Source: Chengkuizengella sp. SCS-71B (GTDB taxonomy: Bacteria > Bacillota > Bacilli > Paenibacillales > KCTC-33759). Taken from it: a DNA stretch of 64,000 nt. The notes beneath the pieces were generated by a model. That model was not told the DNA's origin. It ran no database searches and saw nothing but the letters and a program-made list of their open reading frames with translations. The translations under genes and the position numbers were made by a program. The stretch's first letter is position 1, and every line of letters begins with the position of its first letter. The stretch lies in NCBI RefSeq assembly GCF_040100845.1, contig NZ_JAZHSH010000001.1, positions 3,022,501 to 3,086,500 of the forward strand, in the 5' to 3' direction. Positions 54,635 to 63,670 of this stretch are shown here, piece after piece.

Positions 54635-54958
54635 CTATATATTGCTCTCAGATATTAAAGCAACTTGATATGGATATAATTTAGCAGTCATAATCCCCTC
54701 TTTTACAGCCGGGTCATTTTCCATAATCAAGTTGGCTTCATTCTCACTCTCTGCTTTGAATATAACAATCCCAAATGTCGTCTCATCCATATTTTGTGTT
54801 CGACCAGCTAATATAAGTTGTCCTTCACTTTGTAACTTTTGTAGAGCTTTAAAATGCCTTCCTACGATATCATTTTCTTTACCTGTCCATTTGGATTCAT
54901 CAAGTAATTTTGGAATTAATTTCAGCACATATATATACTGGCTTGTAGTTTCAGACAT
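54635..54958 (-). CDS. YciI-family protein
   Basis: 107 residues, a ferredoxin-like alpha/beta fold. QYIYVLKLIPKLLDESKWTG, GRHFKALQKLQSEGQLILAGRTQ and MENDPAVKEGIMTAKLYPYQVAL are standard for YciI proteins. The conserved His in GRHF and Asp in ENDP form the presumed active site. Some members act as dehalogenases or in oxidative decarboxylation, but most have no known role. Own RBS (AAAGGGGGG). Complete. Confidence 0.85.
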   Translation of the reverse strand: MSETTSQYIYVLKLIPKLLDESKWTGKENDIVGRHFKALQKLQSEGQLILAGRTQNMDETTFGIVIFKAESENEANLIMENDPAVKEGIMTAKLYPYQVALISESNI

Positions 54959-55017
54959 ATTTTAATCCCCCCTTTTCTTATTTATTTAAAAAGTTGTTAT
55001 TCATTGACTTATTCATA

Positions 55018-55470
55018 TTATAATGGCAAAAAGTAATGGAAGAAATCATCTTTTTCATAACCTAATGCTTCATAAATTCTCTGAGCAGTTAAGTTATCTT
55101 TTGCTGTAGCTAATTCTACTCCTTTTGCATTTGTCTGCTTAGCAAAGGTTTTTGCTGACTCAAGTAAACCCTGTGCAATTCCTCTTCCTCTAAAATTTTC
55201 ATTTACATATAAATCATTTAATAACCAAGTTCTTTTCATTGAAACAGAAGAAAAAATAGGAAACAATTGAGTAAATCCTACAGCAACTTCTTCAACCTCA
55301 TCTTTAGCTAAAAATATAATAGATTGTTGATGTTCAAATCTTTCATATAGAAATTTTCTAGCACCTTCAATATCTGATGGTTGTTCATAGAAAATTCTGT
55401 ACTGGTCGAAGAGTACAGCTACTTCCTCAAGTTCTCGAATAGTTGCTTGCGTAATTTTGATTTGATTCAT
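55018..55470 (-). CDS. GNAT acetyltransferase
   Basis: 150 residues. QIKITQATIRELEEVAVLFDQYRIFYEQPSD at the N-terminus, FTQLFPIFSSVSMKRTWLLNDLYVNENFRGRGIAQGLLESA (acetyl-CoA loop) and ATAKDNLTAQRIYEALGYEKDDFFHYFLPL are standard for a widespread GNAT group. The active-site Tyr in AQRIYEALGY is present. The substrate is unknown. RBS GGAGGAA. It is transcribed with, and upstream of, the YciI gene at about 60 bases. Confidence 0.87.
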   Translation of the reverse strand: MNQIKITQATIRELEEVAVLFDQYRIFYEQPSDIEGARKFLYERFEHQQSIIFLAKDEVEEVAVGFTQLFPIFSSVSMKRTWLLNDLYVNENFRGRGIAQGLLESAKTFAKQTNAKGVELATAKDNLTAQRIYEALGYEKDDFFHYFLPL

Positions 55471-55561
55471 TCTTCAATTTCCTCCTTCTAAGGTATTTGA
55501 ATTGGATATTTAATATAATTAAAAAATATATCTCTAACAAAGTTATTATTAAGGGATTTTT

Positions 55562-56317
55562 TTATTTTAGAATAGATTTTAATTGAATCGCTTTCTTTGG
55601 AAAATCTGTCATTAAAGCAGATAAACGTTTTAAAAGTATATGTTTCATGTCCAATTCATCATTAATCGTATATACTCTAATAGGTATTTGTTGTTGTGCT
55701 TGAGTAACCATATTTGACAAAGCAAATGATTTAGAACAGTGCAAAGCTGAAGCACCTAAACTTTTCACATAATGCCATGGTTGATATAAAATATCATGGG
55801 TAAGGACAGCTGTCTCTATTTCTTTATCAAGTTGTTTAACCTTTACTAAGCTGCAGTGGTTAAAAGAAGATATGATCACCGATCCAAACAAGCCATAATT
55901 GTGAACTAATTGAATAACCTTTTCTTCTAATCCTTCATATTGTAAAATATCATTTTTAAGTTCAATATTTAGCAGTAAATTTTTATTGCTTGCCCATTCT
56001 AAAACTTCATCTAGAGTTGGGATTGTCTCATCTTTGTAATAATTAGAATACCAGCCACCAGCATCTGATTGTTTCAATTCTTTTAATGTTTTTTCATGTA
56101 CAAAACCTGTACCATTTGTAGTTCGATCTAACTTTTCATCGTGTATTACCACAACTTCTCCATCTTTTGTTAAATGAACATCAAGCTCAATCCCATTTAC
56201 ACCAACAAGAAAAGCTTCTTGGAATGCAACCATCGTATTTTCTGGATGAGTTCCACTTGAACCTCGGTGTGCAAAAATAAGTGTTTCGATTTGAGAATCG
56301 CTTATTTTCTCTGCCAT
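55562..56317 (-). CDS. Glycerophosphodiester phosphodiesterase
   Basis: 251 residues, cytosolic type (no signal peptide). The GDPD signature is complete: IFAHRGSSGTHPENTMVAFQEA, GIELDVHLTKDGEVVVIHDEKLDRTTNGTGFV, LLLNIELK and the end VYTINDELDMKHIL. It hydrolyses glycerophosphodiesters to glycerol-3-phosphate and an alcohol. The start overlaps the end of the DJ-1/PfpI gene by 16 bases, which shows translational coupling. Catalytic His, Glu and Asp are all intact. Confidence 0.93.
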   Translation of the reverse strand: MAEKISDSQIETLIFAHRGSSGTHPENTMVAFQEAFLVGVNGIELDVHLTKDGEVVVIHDEKLDRTTNGTGFVHEKTLKELKQSDAGGWYSNYYKDETIPTLDEVLEWASNKNLLLNIELKNDILQYEGLEEKVIQLVHNYGLFGSVIISSFNHCSLVKVKQLDKEIETAVLTHDILYQPWHYVKSLGASALHCSKSFALSNMVTQAQQQIPIRVYTINDELDMKHILLKRLSALMTDFPKKAIQLKSILK

Positions 56318-56907
56318 ACTACACCTCTACGTTCATACTCCATTCTATTTTCTACAGAAGCTGCAATTTGAGAACTAGCAAACCTTTCAGTAATCCACAG
56401 AGCCAAGTCTATGCCAGAAGTAACCCCTCGTGCAGTGATCACATTACCATCATCCACAATTCTATAATTTAATAGTTCAGCCCCATACGTTTTAAGTTCC
56501 TCAGTTGCTAAATGATGCATGGTTGCTTTTTTTCCCTTTAAAATCCCTGAGGCACCTAGCAACATTCCTCCAGTACATACTCCAGCAATAATTGTTCCTA
56601 AACTAGACATTTCTAAAATTATTTTAGGTAAATACCCTTTTTCCACTTCGTTTCTTACACCATGAATAGATTGATGATTCCAACCACCACCGGGAACGAT
56701 CAACAAATCCGGCCTATTACTAATTCGTAAATGCTCTTCTACAGAAACTTGCATACCATAAGACGTTTTTAATTGTAAGCTAAGATCACTGCCTACTAAC
56801 TGAACATGAAACGGTGCTCCATTTTCCTTAGCCCTATTTAAAACTTCATATGGAGCCAAAGCAACCAATTCTCCAAATCCCTCAAACAAAACTATTTGGA
56901 TGTTCAT
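56302..56907 (-). CDS. DJ-1/PfpI-family protein
   Basis: 201 residues of the class I glutamine-amidotransferase-like fold. LLIVPGGGWNHQSIHG and the nucleophile elbow TIIAGVCTGGMLLGASGIL (C111) are followed by KATMHHLATEELKTYGA, with His beside the Cys. AraC-type regulators with this domain exist, but no HTH is present here. Members act as chaperones, glyoxalases or isonitrile hydratases. Cotranscribed with GDPD (16-base overlap) and upstream of it. Confidence 0.87.
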   Translation of the reverse strand: MNIQIVLFEGFGELVALAPYEVLNRAKENGAPFHVQLVGSDLSLQLKTSYGMQVSVEEHLRISNRPDLLIVPGGGWNHQSIHGVRNEVEKGYLPKIILEMSSLGTIIAGVCTGGMLLGASGILKGKKATMHHLATEELKTYGAELLNYRIVDDGNVITARGVTSGIDLALWITERFASSQIAASVENRMEYERRGVVWQRK

Positions 56908-56926
56908 TCATTTTAATCCTCCATAT

Positions 56927-57385
56927 TTATAACTTTTTTCCAAAACATAAACTTGACTTACTATGTATGTATTCTCCAAAAGCTTCAATTTCATTGTAAC
57001 CATGTTTTTTGTACAAACTAATAGCTTCTACCTGTTTAACTCCTGTTTCTAATTTGATAACTTCATATTGGAGCTCTTTCGCCTTACCTTCTAAAAAGTT
57101 TAATATTTTTGAAGCAATGCCTTTATTACGATATGTTGAGTCTACGTAAAACCGTTTTAGTTCAATCACATTCTTTTCGAGAGGTCGAATAGCACCACAC
57201 CCAACAGGGATTTGACCGTAATATGCTATTGAGAAAATCGTTTCAGATATATTAGGCTTATCAAAATCAATGGTAAAGATAGCTTCCGGTGGATATTTCT
57301 TTGATAGTTCTGAATCTAATTTTGAAATTAATAGTTGTAAATCGGGATGATTAGGTTCAACAATTTCTACTCTTATGTGTTCCAT
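56927..57385 (-). CDS. GNAT acetyltransferase
   Basis: 152 residues. HIRVEIVEPNHPDLQLLISKLD at the N-terminus, YYGQIPVGCGAIRPLEKNVIELKRFYVDSTYRNKGIASKILNFLE (acetyl-CoA loop) and LETGVKQVEAISLYKKHGYNEIEAFGEY are standard. The family is common in Bacillales and often called YjaB/PanZ-like or simply GNAT. It stands 20 bases upstream of the DJ-1 gene in the same direction and is probably in its operon. Complete. Confidence 0.87.
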   Translation of the reverse strand: MEHIRVEIVEPNHPDLQLLISKLDSELSKKYPPEAIFTIDFDKPNISETIFSIAYYGQIPVGCGAIRPLEKNVIELKRFYVDSTYRNKGIASKILNFLEGKAKELQYEVIKLETGVKQVEAISLYKKHGYNEIEAFGEYIHSKSSLCFGKKL

Positions 57386-57457
57386 TATATCTCACTCCTA
57401 GTTCAACTTTATTTATATTATAATTTAAATTAATATGACTTTAAATTACACCCATCC

Positions 57458-58060
57458 TTAATTTCGTTGTTTAATAAAATCAAAAACCTTTTGATAATAG
57501 CAACCACTGCCATTTAATATGTGTGTTTTATAAACTACTCTTTCCTTACATTCATTGTTATTATTTACTTCTATGGCCTTTATCTCTCTTAAACGACCTT
57601 CAAATAGTTCGATCACTTCATATAGTTTTATTTTAAATATACTAGCAACTTCCTCTTGCTGGAGTGTGAATTTTGGAATTATATCTTTTTCATATAAAAA
57701 TACATGACAAAACTCTCGATCAATGATGGCTTCTGTTCTTATTTCTTCTTTAATGATGCCAATTGAAACTAAATCTTCAAATTTCACTTTCAATCCCAAT
57801 TCTTCTTCTACTTCTCTTATACCATCTTTAATAGTTTCACTTGCAAGTAAATGACCAGCAGAAGTAATATCCAAAAAATTAGGGTAATCCGCTTTACAAG
57901 CAGCTCTTTTTTGAAATAATAAAAAGGTATCTCCTTCCTCTCTCACTGTGATCCAACAATGGAAAGTTTCATGCCAATATCCTTTTTTATGTACAATATC
58001 TCTAGGTTGTTTACCTATCAAATTCATATCTTCATCAAAAATATGCAGTAATTCTGACAT
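57458..58060 (-). CDS. Nudix hydrolase (IDI/YfcD-like)
   Basis: 200 residues. The Nudix box is GHLLASETIKDGIREVEEELGL with the preceding LDITSAGHL. The N-terminus LLHIFDEDMNLIGKQPRDIVHKKGYWHETFHCWI matches the isopentenyl-diphosphate-isomerase-like Nudix branch (W/H rich), but the isomerase cysteine is not seen at the expected place. It would hydrolyse a nucleotide-linked or pyrophosphate substrate in the cytosol. The ATG follows AGGGTGAGGAC. Single gene. Confidence 0.87.
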   Translation of the reverse strand: MSELLHIFDEDMNLIGKQPRDIVHKKGYWHETFHCWITVREEGDTFLLFQKRAACKADYPNFLDITSAGHLLASETIKDGIREVEEELGLKVKFEDLVSIGIIKEEIRTEAIIDREFCHVFLYEKDIIPKFTLQQEEVASIFKIKLYEVIELFEGRLREIKAIEVNNNNECKERVVYKTHILNGSGCYYQKVFDFIKQRN

Positions 58061-58129
58061 GTCCTCACCCTTCTTCTGGTGCTTTAGGTGGAAATAAGAC
58101 CTCAGAAGAGATGCTTATTTTTTCTTATT

Positions 58130-58597
58130 CTATTCAATACATTGTATATCGTTGTCATTGCACCATTCTAACGCTATTTGCTTAAAACTTTCATCTCTGT
58201 ATGCATACCACTCTTCATGAACTTCTAGATCATATAGTTTATCTTTAAATCTTCTGAAGGCACCTTTGCCTTGTATTGAATTAAATAACTCACTTTTCTT
58301 CTTTTGGTCATTCAAATTATCAATAAATTGCTCCATCATATTATACTCACTGATTTCAAATTTTGTTGGCAGTTCTAAGTAATCTTCAAAGTTTTCTAAT
58401 ACGTCTATAGCTTTTTGTATATCTTTTTGTTGCCACTCGGGGAGATGGTCAAACGACTCTTCGTCCTCAGCAATTCTCATATCATCACCAGATACTGAAA
58501 CTACTTCGTAAGTTTTCAGATTCAAATATGTACTTGTTCCTTCAAATTGCGTCTCCATCACATCAATAATTTCATTAAGTTTCACTTGTTTTTTCAT
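58130..58597 (-). CDS. UPF0158-family protein
   Basis: About 155 residues. KKQVKLNEIIDVMETQFEGTSTYLNLKT, EDEESFDHLPEWQQKDIQ and LPTKFEISEYNMMEQFIDNL, then RFKDKLYDLEVHEEWYAYRDESFKQIALEWC are characteristic of UPF0158. The family is cytosolic and acidic and has no known role. The frame extends to 58684 through MRINCC..., but AGGAG lies 12 bases before the ATG at 58597 and directly abuts an ATG at 58609, so one of these is the start. Complete. Confidence 0.75.
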   Translation of the reverse strand: MKKQVKLNEIIDVMETQFEGTSTYLNLKTYEVVSVSGDDMRIAEDEESFDHLPEWQQKDIQKAIDVLENFEDYLELPTKFEISEYNMMEQFIDNLNDQKKKSELFNSIQGKGAFRRFKDKLYDLEVHEEWYAYRDESFKQIALEWCNDNDIQCIE

Positions 58598-58699
58598 ATA
58601 TGTTGCCATCTCCTGTTTAAAATAAAAAGAGCTATATCTCAGCTCTTTTATTTTAATTCTATTTGAACAACAATTAATTCTCAAGCACCATAATAGAAA

Positions 58700-59605
58700 T
58701 TAGATAATAAAAGCTTTCTTGTCAACTAAAAAATTAATTATTTCTTTATTAATTAATTCAGGTTGTTCTCCATTTATACTATGACCGGCATCTTTAATAA
58801 TTTTCAAATTCAATCCAAGTTCTGCATACTCTTGTTTTATATCTGGTTTATAAACAAGTTTGTCGTGATCTCCAATTAAAAATAAGGCATTATCTCTGAA
58901 TTGTGAAAATGTCTGGATCTCATGTGATGCAATATTACGAACTAGCGGAACACTATGTTTAAAAATATAATAAAAATGTTTAAATACTTCATCATTGTCA
59001 TCCAACTTCATATTTGGACCGCTCAATTTTTGGAACAGCTTCTGTGCATTTTTCTGATTTGGGTTTAATATTTCTGGCATAAAAACTTTAATCGTTCTAA
59101 CAGTATATACGAACTTCTTCAATCCATTTACTTTAATAGGAAGAGAGCCTGCCATGCCAACTAACTTCTTTACTCTGTTAGGATATTTTATAGCATAATT
59201 CAACATTAAAATTACACCGAAGGAAACTCCGATCATATGAGCTTTTTGAATATTGAGTGTATTCATGATTTCATTAATCCATTTAACTTCATCAAAGCTT
59301 TTAAAAAACAACTCATTTGGTTCGCTTTTCCCTGCTGCACCTAAGGTATCTACTGCAACTACATAAAAATGTTTTGTAAATTCTTGAATATTACGAATCC
59401 ACATCAGTGATGAATTATCTCCAGTACCATGAAACAATACTAAAGCAGGTTTAGTTATATCACCGGCTTCAATGATATGTGTTTTTCCATAGGTTGTTTC
59501 AATATCATGTTCTTGGACTTCTACATCCCACATTTCCAAAAGTCTATCATAGGATTCAAATAACAGTTTTTTGCCTTGCTCGCTTTTAAATATTTTTTTT
59601 GGCAT
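58700..59605 (-). CDS. Alpha/beta hydrolase
   Basis: 301 residues. The oxyanion region VLFHGTGDNSSLMW, nucleophile S128 in MIGVSFGVIL, acid in FLIGDHDKLVY and His in IIKDAGHSINGEQPELI make a complete triad. Close in layout to esterase/haloalkane-like Bacillus hydrolases such as YqjL or carboxylesterases. It is cytosolic. A candidate CcpA (cre) site lies about 60 bases upstream of the start. RBS GGAGG precedes the ATG. The substrate is unknown. Confidence 0.9.
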   Translation of the reverse strand: MPKKIFKSEQGKKLLFESYDRLLEMWDVEVQEHDIETTYGKTHIIEAGDITKPALVLFHGTGDNSSLMWIRNIQEFTKHFYVVAVDTLGAAGKSEPNELFFKSFDEVKWINEIMNTLNIQKAHMIGVSFGVILMLNYAIKYPNRVKKLVGMAGSLPIKVNGLKKFVYTVRTIKVFMPEILNPNQKNAQKLFQKLSGPNMKLDDNDEVFKHFYYIFKHSVPLVRNIASHEIQTFSQFRDNALFLIGDHDKLVYKPDIKQEYAELGLNLKIIKDAGHSINGEQPELINKEIINFLVDKKAFII

Positions 59606-59662
59606 TATAAAACCTCCAATATTGACAAGATTTATTCAATAAGACTGTAGATTAGCTTTTTT

Positions 59663-59676
59663 TGAAAACGTTTTCC
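59663..59676. promoter_or_regulatory. Candidate catabolite-response element (cre)
   Basis: TGAAAACGTTTTCC matches the CcpA consensus TGWAARCGYTWNCW except the last base. It is 58-71 bases before the alpha/beta-hydrolase start. Confidence 0.4.
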
Positions 59677-60258
59677 ATAAAGGGTACTTGAGGGGATTTG
59701 AGAAATATAAGTATGAAAAAAGACTTTGTTATTATGAATTATTCTATTTATTTTTTTTGAAAAAGTATATACATTTTAAGGAATTAAGTGAACTCAAATG
59801 CACAGCTTTAACAATTCGTTCATCAACTGATCACGAAATGTTCATTTTTCCCAATTAAAGAGCAAAGTTAATATAAGGTAAAAAACAAAAAATAACCACT
59901 TTTAATTAAGCGGTTATTAAAAATTGATCATATCTCATTGCAATCCGTCTAACTATTTGATTCATTTTCAAGTTCATTTTTTTAAAGAATAATAAATAAT
60001 AATGTCATTCTATCTATATCCTTTTATCGTTGTGTAGATTTTATTCCCCAGTCCCACCCTCAACAACTTATTGCCAACACATGGTAGTTACATTAAATTA
60101 TACACAATACTTACATGCTTTAACGCAATCTTGTTACATTATTGGGCTAATTTATAAAATTGATTGAGTATGGCCCTGCACTCACATTAGAATTGGTCCC
60201 ACTTTAACCTGTGGAAGGGTTGTGTTCACATCAATAAATTGTTTACCTTCATATTAAA
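59677..60258. other. Long intergenic stretch, no gene seen
   Basis: About 580 AT-rich bases upstream of the hydrolase. Apart from the leftward terminator at 59891-59918, no RBS-linked frame, known RNA or repeat was recognised. Confidence 0.5.
59891..59918 (-). terminator. Leftward terminator
   Basis: On the minus strand AATAACC-G-CTT / AAG-T-GGTTATT, then TTTTGTTTTTT. It would end the transcript of the gene at 60259, about 340 bases away. Confidence 0.6.
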
Positions 60259-60717
60259 CTATTCTATTAAATCTACATTCCAATTCTTCTCTTGTATTTT
60301 AAAATCTAGTTCTCTATATTTTTTAGAAACGTTATCTATTTCTTTTTGAATTTCACGGACATCAATTGTACTTTGATATCTAATCTCTGATCTACTATAT
60401 CGATCTTGTATTATTGCTGAATGTTCGAGCATTCCATCCAATACTTTTTTTCTTTGCATTAAACCATCTCTTTCAGCTAATACGTCAGCAATACTTTGTG
60501 ATGAATCAAATTTTGTTAAAGAATTTGTTTTATTAATCTTTTTTACTAAACAAGTAAATTCATGAATAGAACCTTGTATTTCTGCAAATAGTTCCTTTGG
60601 ATCTTCTGCAGGCTTCTCATCTTCTTGAACTCTAACCACTCTTTCTAATCGTTGTCTTAATTCAGATATCTTTCTTTGTAAATCTGCTCTTAATATTAAT
60701 GCTTCTGCAAGTCTCAT
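60259..60717 (-). CDS. DIP1984-family protein
   Basis: 152 residues, all helical. RLAEALILRADLQRKISELRQRL at the N-terminus, then EDPKELFAEIQGSIHEFTCLVKKIN, LAERDGLMQRKKVLDGMLE and the conserved RYSRSEIRYQSTIDVREIQKEID are the DIP1984 (septicolysin-like) family pattern. The helices would form a coiled bundle. The name septicolysin is historical, and no toxin function is established for the family. The ATG follows GGAGGGCGAAC. Single gene with a distant terminator. Confidence 0.85.
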   Translation of the reverse strand: MRLAEALILRADLQRKISELRQRLERVVRVQEDEKPAEDPKELFAEIQGSIHEFTCLVKKINKTNSLTKFDSSQSIADVLAERDGLMQRKKVLDGMLEHSAIIQDRYSRSEIRYQSTIDVREIQKEIDNVSKKYRELDFKIQEKNWNVDLIE

Positions 60718-60955
60718 GTTCGCCCTCCTACAAAGTGGGTTTCTAGACTACTTATACTTCCTAAAATTGAAAAAGTTGCATTTACATTTTGTAAGAACGT
60801 GAAAATCTATTTATATCCACCAATTTGTTGAGATTCTATTGTTATTTTAGTCTTAAAAAGTATAGACAGGAGTACACACAAAAAATTGGACTTTTCATAA
60901 AATAGAAGAATAGAAAATATTCGCCCTGAAACTCAAAAAAAGAGGTGAAAAAAAC

Positions 60956-61021
60956 ATGTTTGAAAAATCAATTAAAAAAATACTAAATATGTTATTTTAT
61001 TACTATTATACTTTTTTTTAA
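60956..61021 (+). other. Short frame with good RBS (21 codons)
   Basis: AGAGGTG stands 8 bases before ATG, then FEKSIKKILNMLFYYYYTFF and TAA. It looks like the first codons of a membrane or exported protein whose remainder is gone. The rest of 60718-61128 holds nothing recognised. Confidence 0.3.
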
Positions 61022-61128
61022 TACCAACTAAAGAATGTTATTAATTAGTGACTAATCCCTTAAATAAGTATTAAATTGAGAGGAAAACTATCTTTTTAAT
61101 ATTACTTTCAATAGTCGCACACTTTTTT

Positions 61129-61896
61129 TCATTCTACGCTACTTGTGATCTTCCAACCGTCGATATGGAAACCTCCCATTTTTTCTAAAACATAATCAGT
61201 TAAATTCTTAAAACTTTCCATCATGAGTTCTTTGGAATTCTCCTCAACAGCTTGAATAAACAGTTGACTAAATTGACTATCAGGAAATGGGTTAGTTAAG
61301 TATTTTTTATGGTATATCGGATTTGTTAAAAATGAATAAAGTTGATAATAAGGTATTTGTTGATAACCAAGAAAGCTGCTGTAGTCATTGAATAAATGAC
61401 TTAATGCATTGTTATAAACTAGTTGAAAATCTGGTCTATCATGTTCAAAACAATCTAATAAATTATCGTAGGAGTCCCAAATAGAATACTTTTTTATCTC
61501 TTTAATTGTCGTATTGGATTGTTCATATTTTTTATCTTTCCACTGAGCTGCTTCTGATTTTAATTGTTCTACAACACCTGATGTGCGATCAAATAAAACC
61601 TTACCGGTTAAAAATTGAACCATAGACATCTTTCTTTTATTTTTAAAATCTTCCTGAAAGTACTTTCTTATTTGCTTTGGAGGATTTGCAAAGTATTCTA
61701 TGACGAATCCATCAACAACCTTATTTCCTCTTTCTCTCCATTCAACTCTATCATCTAATAATATATGAATATCTATATCTGAACGTGGAGATGGATTGCC
61801 GGTAACATAACTGCCACATACCATTGCTGCAGTCACTTCAGGTCGTTGTTTCCAATCTATTAAAAAAGAATTTAAAGCCGTTTCCCATTTTTCCAT
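61129..61896 (-). CDS. Nucleotidyltransferase domain protein (kanamycin-nucleotidyltransferase-like fold)
   Basis: About 255 residues. The nucleotidyltransferase signature VCGSYVTGNPSPRSDIDIHILLDD (GS plus paired Asp) lies near the N-terminus, with the third acid in GFVIEYFAN. The rest is helical (DSYDNLLDCFEHDRPDFQLVYN), as in the adenylyltransferase C-terminal half. Members modify small molecules or nucleic acids; resistance cannot be concluded. The open frame reaches 61953 without RBS, but GGGGAG lies 7 bases before ATG 61896, which is chosen. Downstream of the methyltransferase gene. Confidence 0.85.
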   Translation of the reverse strand: MEKWETALNSFLIDWKQRPEVTAAMVCGSYVTGNPSPRSDIDIHILLDDRVEWRERGNKVVDGFVIEYFANPPKQIRKYFQEDFKNKRKMSMVQFLTGKVLFDRTSGVVEQLKSEAAQWKDKKYEQSNTTIKEIKKYSIWDSYDNLLDCFEHDRPDFQLVYNNALSHLFNDYSSFLGYQQIPYYQLYSFLTNPIYHKKYLTNPFPDSQFSQLFIQAVEENSKELMMESFKNLTDYVLEKMGGFHIDGWKITSSVE

Positions 61897-61962
61897 TCCA
61901 ATGCTCCCCAATCGTACTTCATCCTGTAAGTTGTTAAATTGAAAATTCAACATTAACAGTAG

Positions 61963-62775
61963 TTATTTAGCTACTTTAGCACAAACAATATGATGATAAT
62001 TAATAACTTTTAATCCTTTAGATGATGCATTTTGATAAAATATTTCTTTTACATCCTTTAGACACTGTTGCCAAACGTACTGTTTTAATTTATCGTTTTG
62101 ACCAAAGCACTTTTTGATAAGTACATCTTCTGGTCTTGAAAGGTATTCAACTTCTTCAACTACTTTAATTTCAAAGTTAGTTAGACCATAACTCTCATTT
62201 AAATTATATTTATGCTCAAATTTCTCAATATCATAAGGATCTAGTGGCAACGGAGCATACAGCCCTTGGAACAAATCTCTTAATCCACCATCTGTACCAC
62301 TATGAAAAAGTCCCAGCATTATTCCACCTGGTTTCAATAACCTACTGGCTTCTTCATATAACCAAGGACCCTTTTTGGTATAAATCAAGTCAAAATCATT
62401 GTCTTGAAAAGGTAGTTTCTTATTTGCATCAACTAGTTGAAATTGCACCTTATTATTCTTGCTTAAACCCTTTGCTGTTTCTATAAAATTTGCTTCTATA
62501 TCAATAGCTACAATGTCTTTGGTTTTTGTAACAAATTGATGGGTAAACTCACCATGTCCACATCCAATGTCTAATATTTTTGATGTCTCATTTATATGTT
62601 CAGATATAAGGTCTGCAAATATTGTCTCAGCTGTTGGCTCATCAAATACAGATTTCCAAGGATATTTATATTTCTCAACATTTCTATTTAATCCTGCATA
62701 CCACTCTGGACTATGTGTAGGTATCCATTCTGGATGTTTTGATGGATCAGGAAATAACAACTTTTTTTCTATCAT
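61963..62775 (-). CDS. Class I SAM-dependent methyltransferase
   Basis: 270 residues. Motif I SKILDIGCGHGEFTHQF, the acidic end of beta2 (DIVAIDIEANFIET), motif IV NDFDLIYTKKGPWLYEEA and motif post LLKPGGIMLGLFHSG are those of Methyltransf_11/25-type enzymes. The N-terminus KLLFPDPSKHPEWIPTHSPEWYAGLNR is typical of a Bacillales group with unknown acceptor. It precedes the nucleotidyltransferase gene in the same direction and may be cotranscribed. RBS GAGGTGG. Complete. Confidence 0.88.
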   Translation of the reverse strand: MIEKKLLFPDPSKHPEWIPTHSPEWYAGLNRNVEKYKYPWKSVFDEPTAETIFADLISEHINETSKILDIGCGHGEFTHQFVTKTKDIVAIDIEANFIETAKGLSKNNKVQFQLVDANKKLPFQDNDFDLIYTKKGPWLYEEASRLLKPGGIMLGLFHSGTDGGLRDLFQGLYAPLPLDPYDIEKFEHKYNLNESYGLTNFEIKVVEEVEYLSRPEDVLIKKCFGQNDKLKQYVWQQCLKDVKEIFYQNASSKGLKVINYHHIVCAKVAK

Positions 62776-62808
62776 ATATATCCACCTCTATCTTTTTATC
62801 TGTTATAA

Positions 62809-63645
62809 CTAGACGAGACTAAATACTTTTAAAATTGAGTTTTGATATCCTTTAGCTAAATCTAACACTTCTAAATCCTTTTTAGAAAACCAGCCATATT
62901 CTATATGTTCATCACTAAGTTGTATATTAAAATCATCTTGAACTTTACAATGGTAGGTAACGATAAATACATGTTTATCTTTTATGACCTCAAAATTATA
63001 AGCATCAACAATTTTTTCAACTTTACAATCTAACCCTATCTCTTCACTTATTTCTCTTGTAACTGTTTCTTCTGGCAATTCCCTAGGCTCCATTCTTCCA
63101 CCAGGCAATTCCCAAACATTTCTTTCATTTTTCAAAAGGAGTACTCTATTTTGATTTAAAATAACTCCTTTACAGGACACAGGGGCTTTATATGAGCTAG
63201 TTATTTCTCTTTTAAAAGGTTCAAGATATTTACGATATACTTTCAATAAATCTATGGGTAAATCATCAAATGAAAAGAACTTTAAATCTTTAGTTTCAAT
63301 TCCATCACTTCTCATCACACCTGTAAAACTTCTAGTTATATACACTGCTGTTGTTGAGTAGAACTCATCTCCGTTTTTAAGTTTAATATAATAATCGTTT
63401 CCTGAAAAAACATTTAATAGTTTTAATTGATTGACTGTTAGTCCAGTTTCTTCATAAACCTCCCGTATAGCAGTTTGTTCTAGTGACTCTCCAAGCTCAG
63501 ATAAACCTCCTGGAAGCCCCCATCCTCCGGTACTACGCTGTTGTAATAAAACCTGATCTTCATTGTTTAATATGACAACAACTGCGCCTGTTAAAATGAG
63601 AGGTTTAGTTCCAATCTCTTTTCTCAATTCACTTACGTAATTCAA
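62809..63645 (-). CDS. Tandem Nudix-domain protein (two complete Nudix boxes)
   Basis: About 278 residues carrying two Nudix hydrolase domains in one chain. The first (about residues 1-150) starts NYVSELRKEIGTKPLILTG and has the box GLSELGESLEQTAIREVYEE. The second (about 155-283) has ELPGGRMEPRELPEETVTRE, ISEEIG. Both match GX5EX7REUXEEXGU, so both may be active on nucleoside diphosphate-linked substrates. These are normally separate genes of about 140-160 codons. RBS GGAGG is placed for a TTG start at 63645 (LNYVSELRK), rather than the ATG at 63660 inside the RBS. The neighbours are the methyltransferase and a hydrolase. Confidence 0.88.
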   Translation of the reverse strand: MNYVSELRKEIGTKPLILTGAVVVILNNEDQVLLQQRSTGGWGLPGGLSELGESLEQTAIREVYEETGLTVNQLKLLNVFSGNDYYIKLKNGDEFYSTTAVYITRSFTGVMRSDGIETKDLKFFSFDDLPIDLLKVYRKYLEPFKREITSSYKAPVSCKGVILNQNRVLLLKNERNVWELPGGRMEPRELPEETVTREISEEIGLDCKVEKIVDAYNFEVIKDKHVFIVTYHCKVQDDFNIQLSDEHIEYGWFSKKDLEVLDLAKGYQNSILKVFSLV

Positions 63646-63670
63646 TCTTAGCTCCTCCATACATGTTGTT

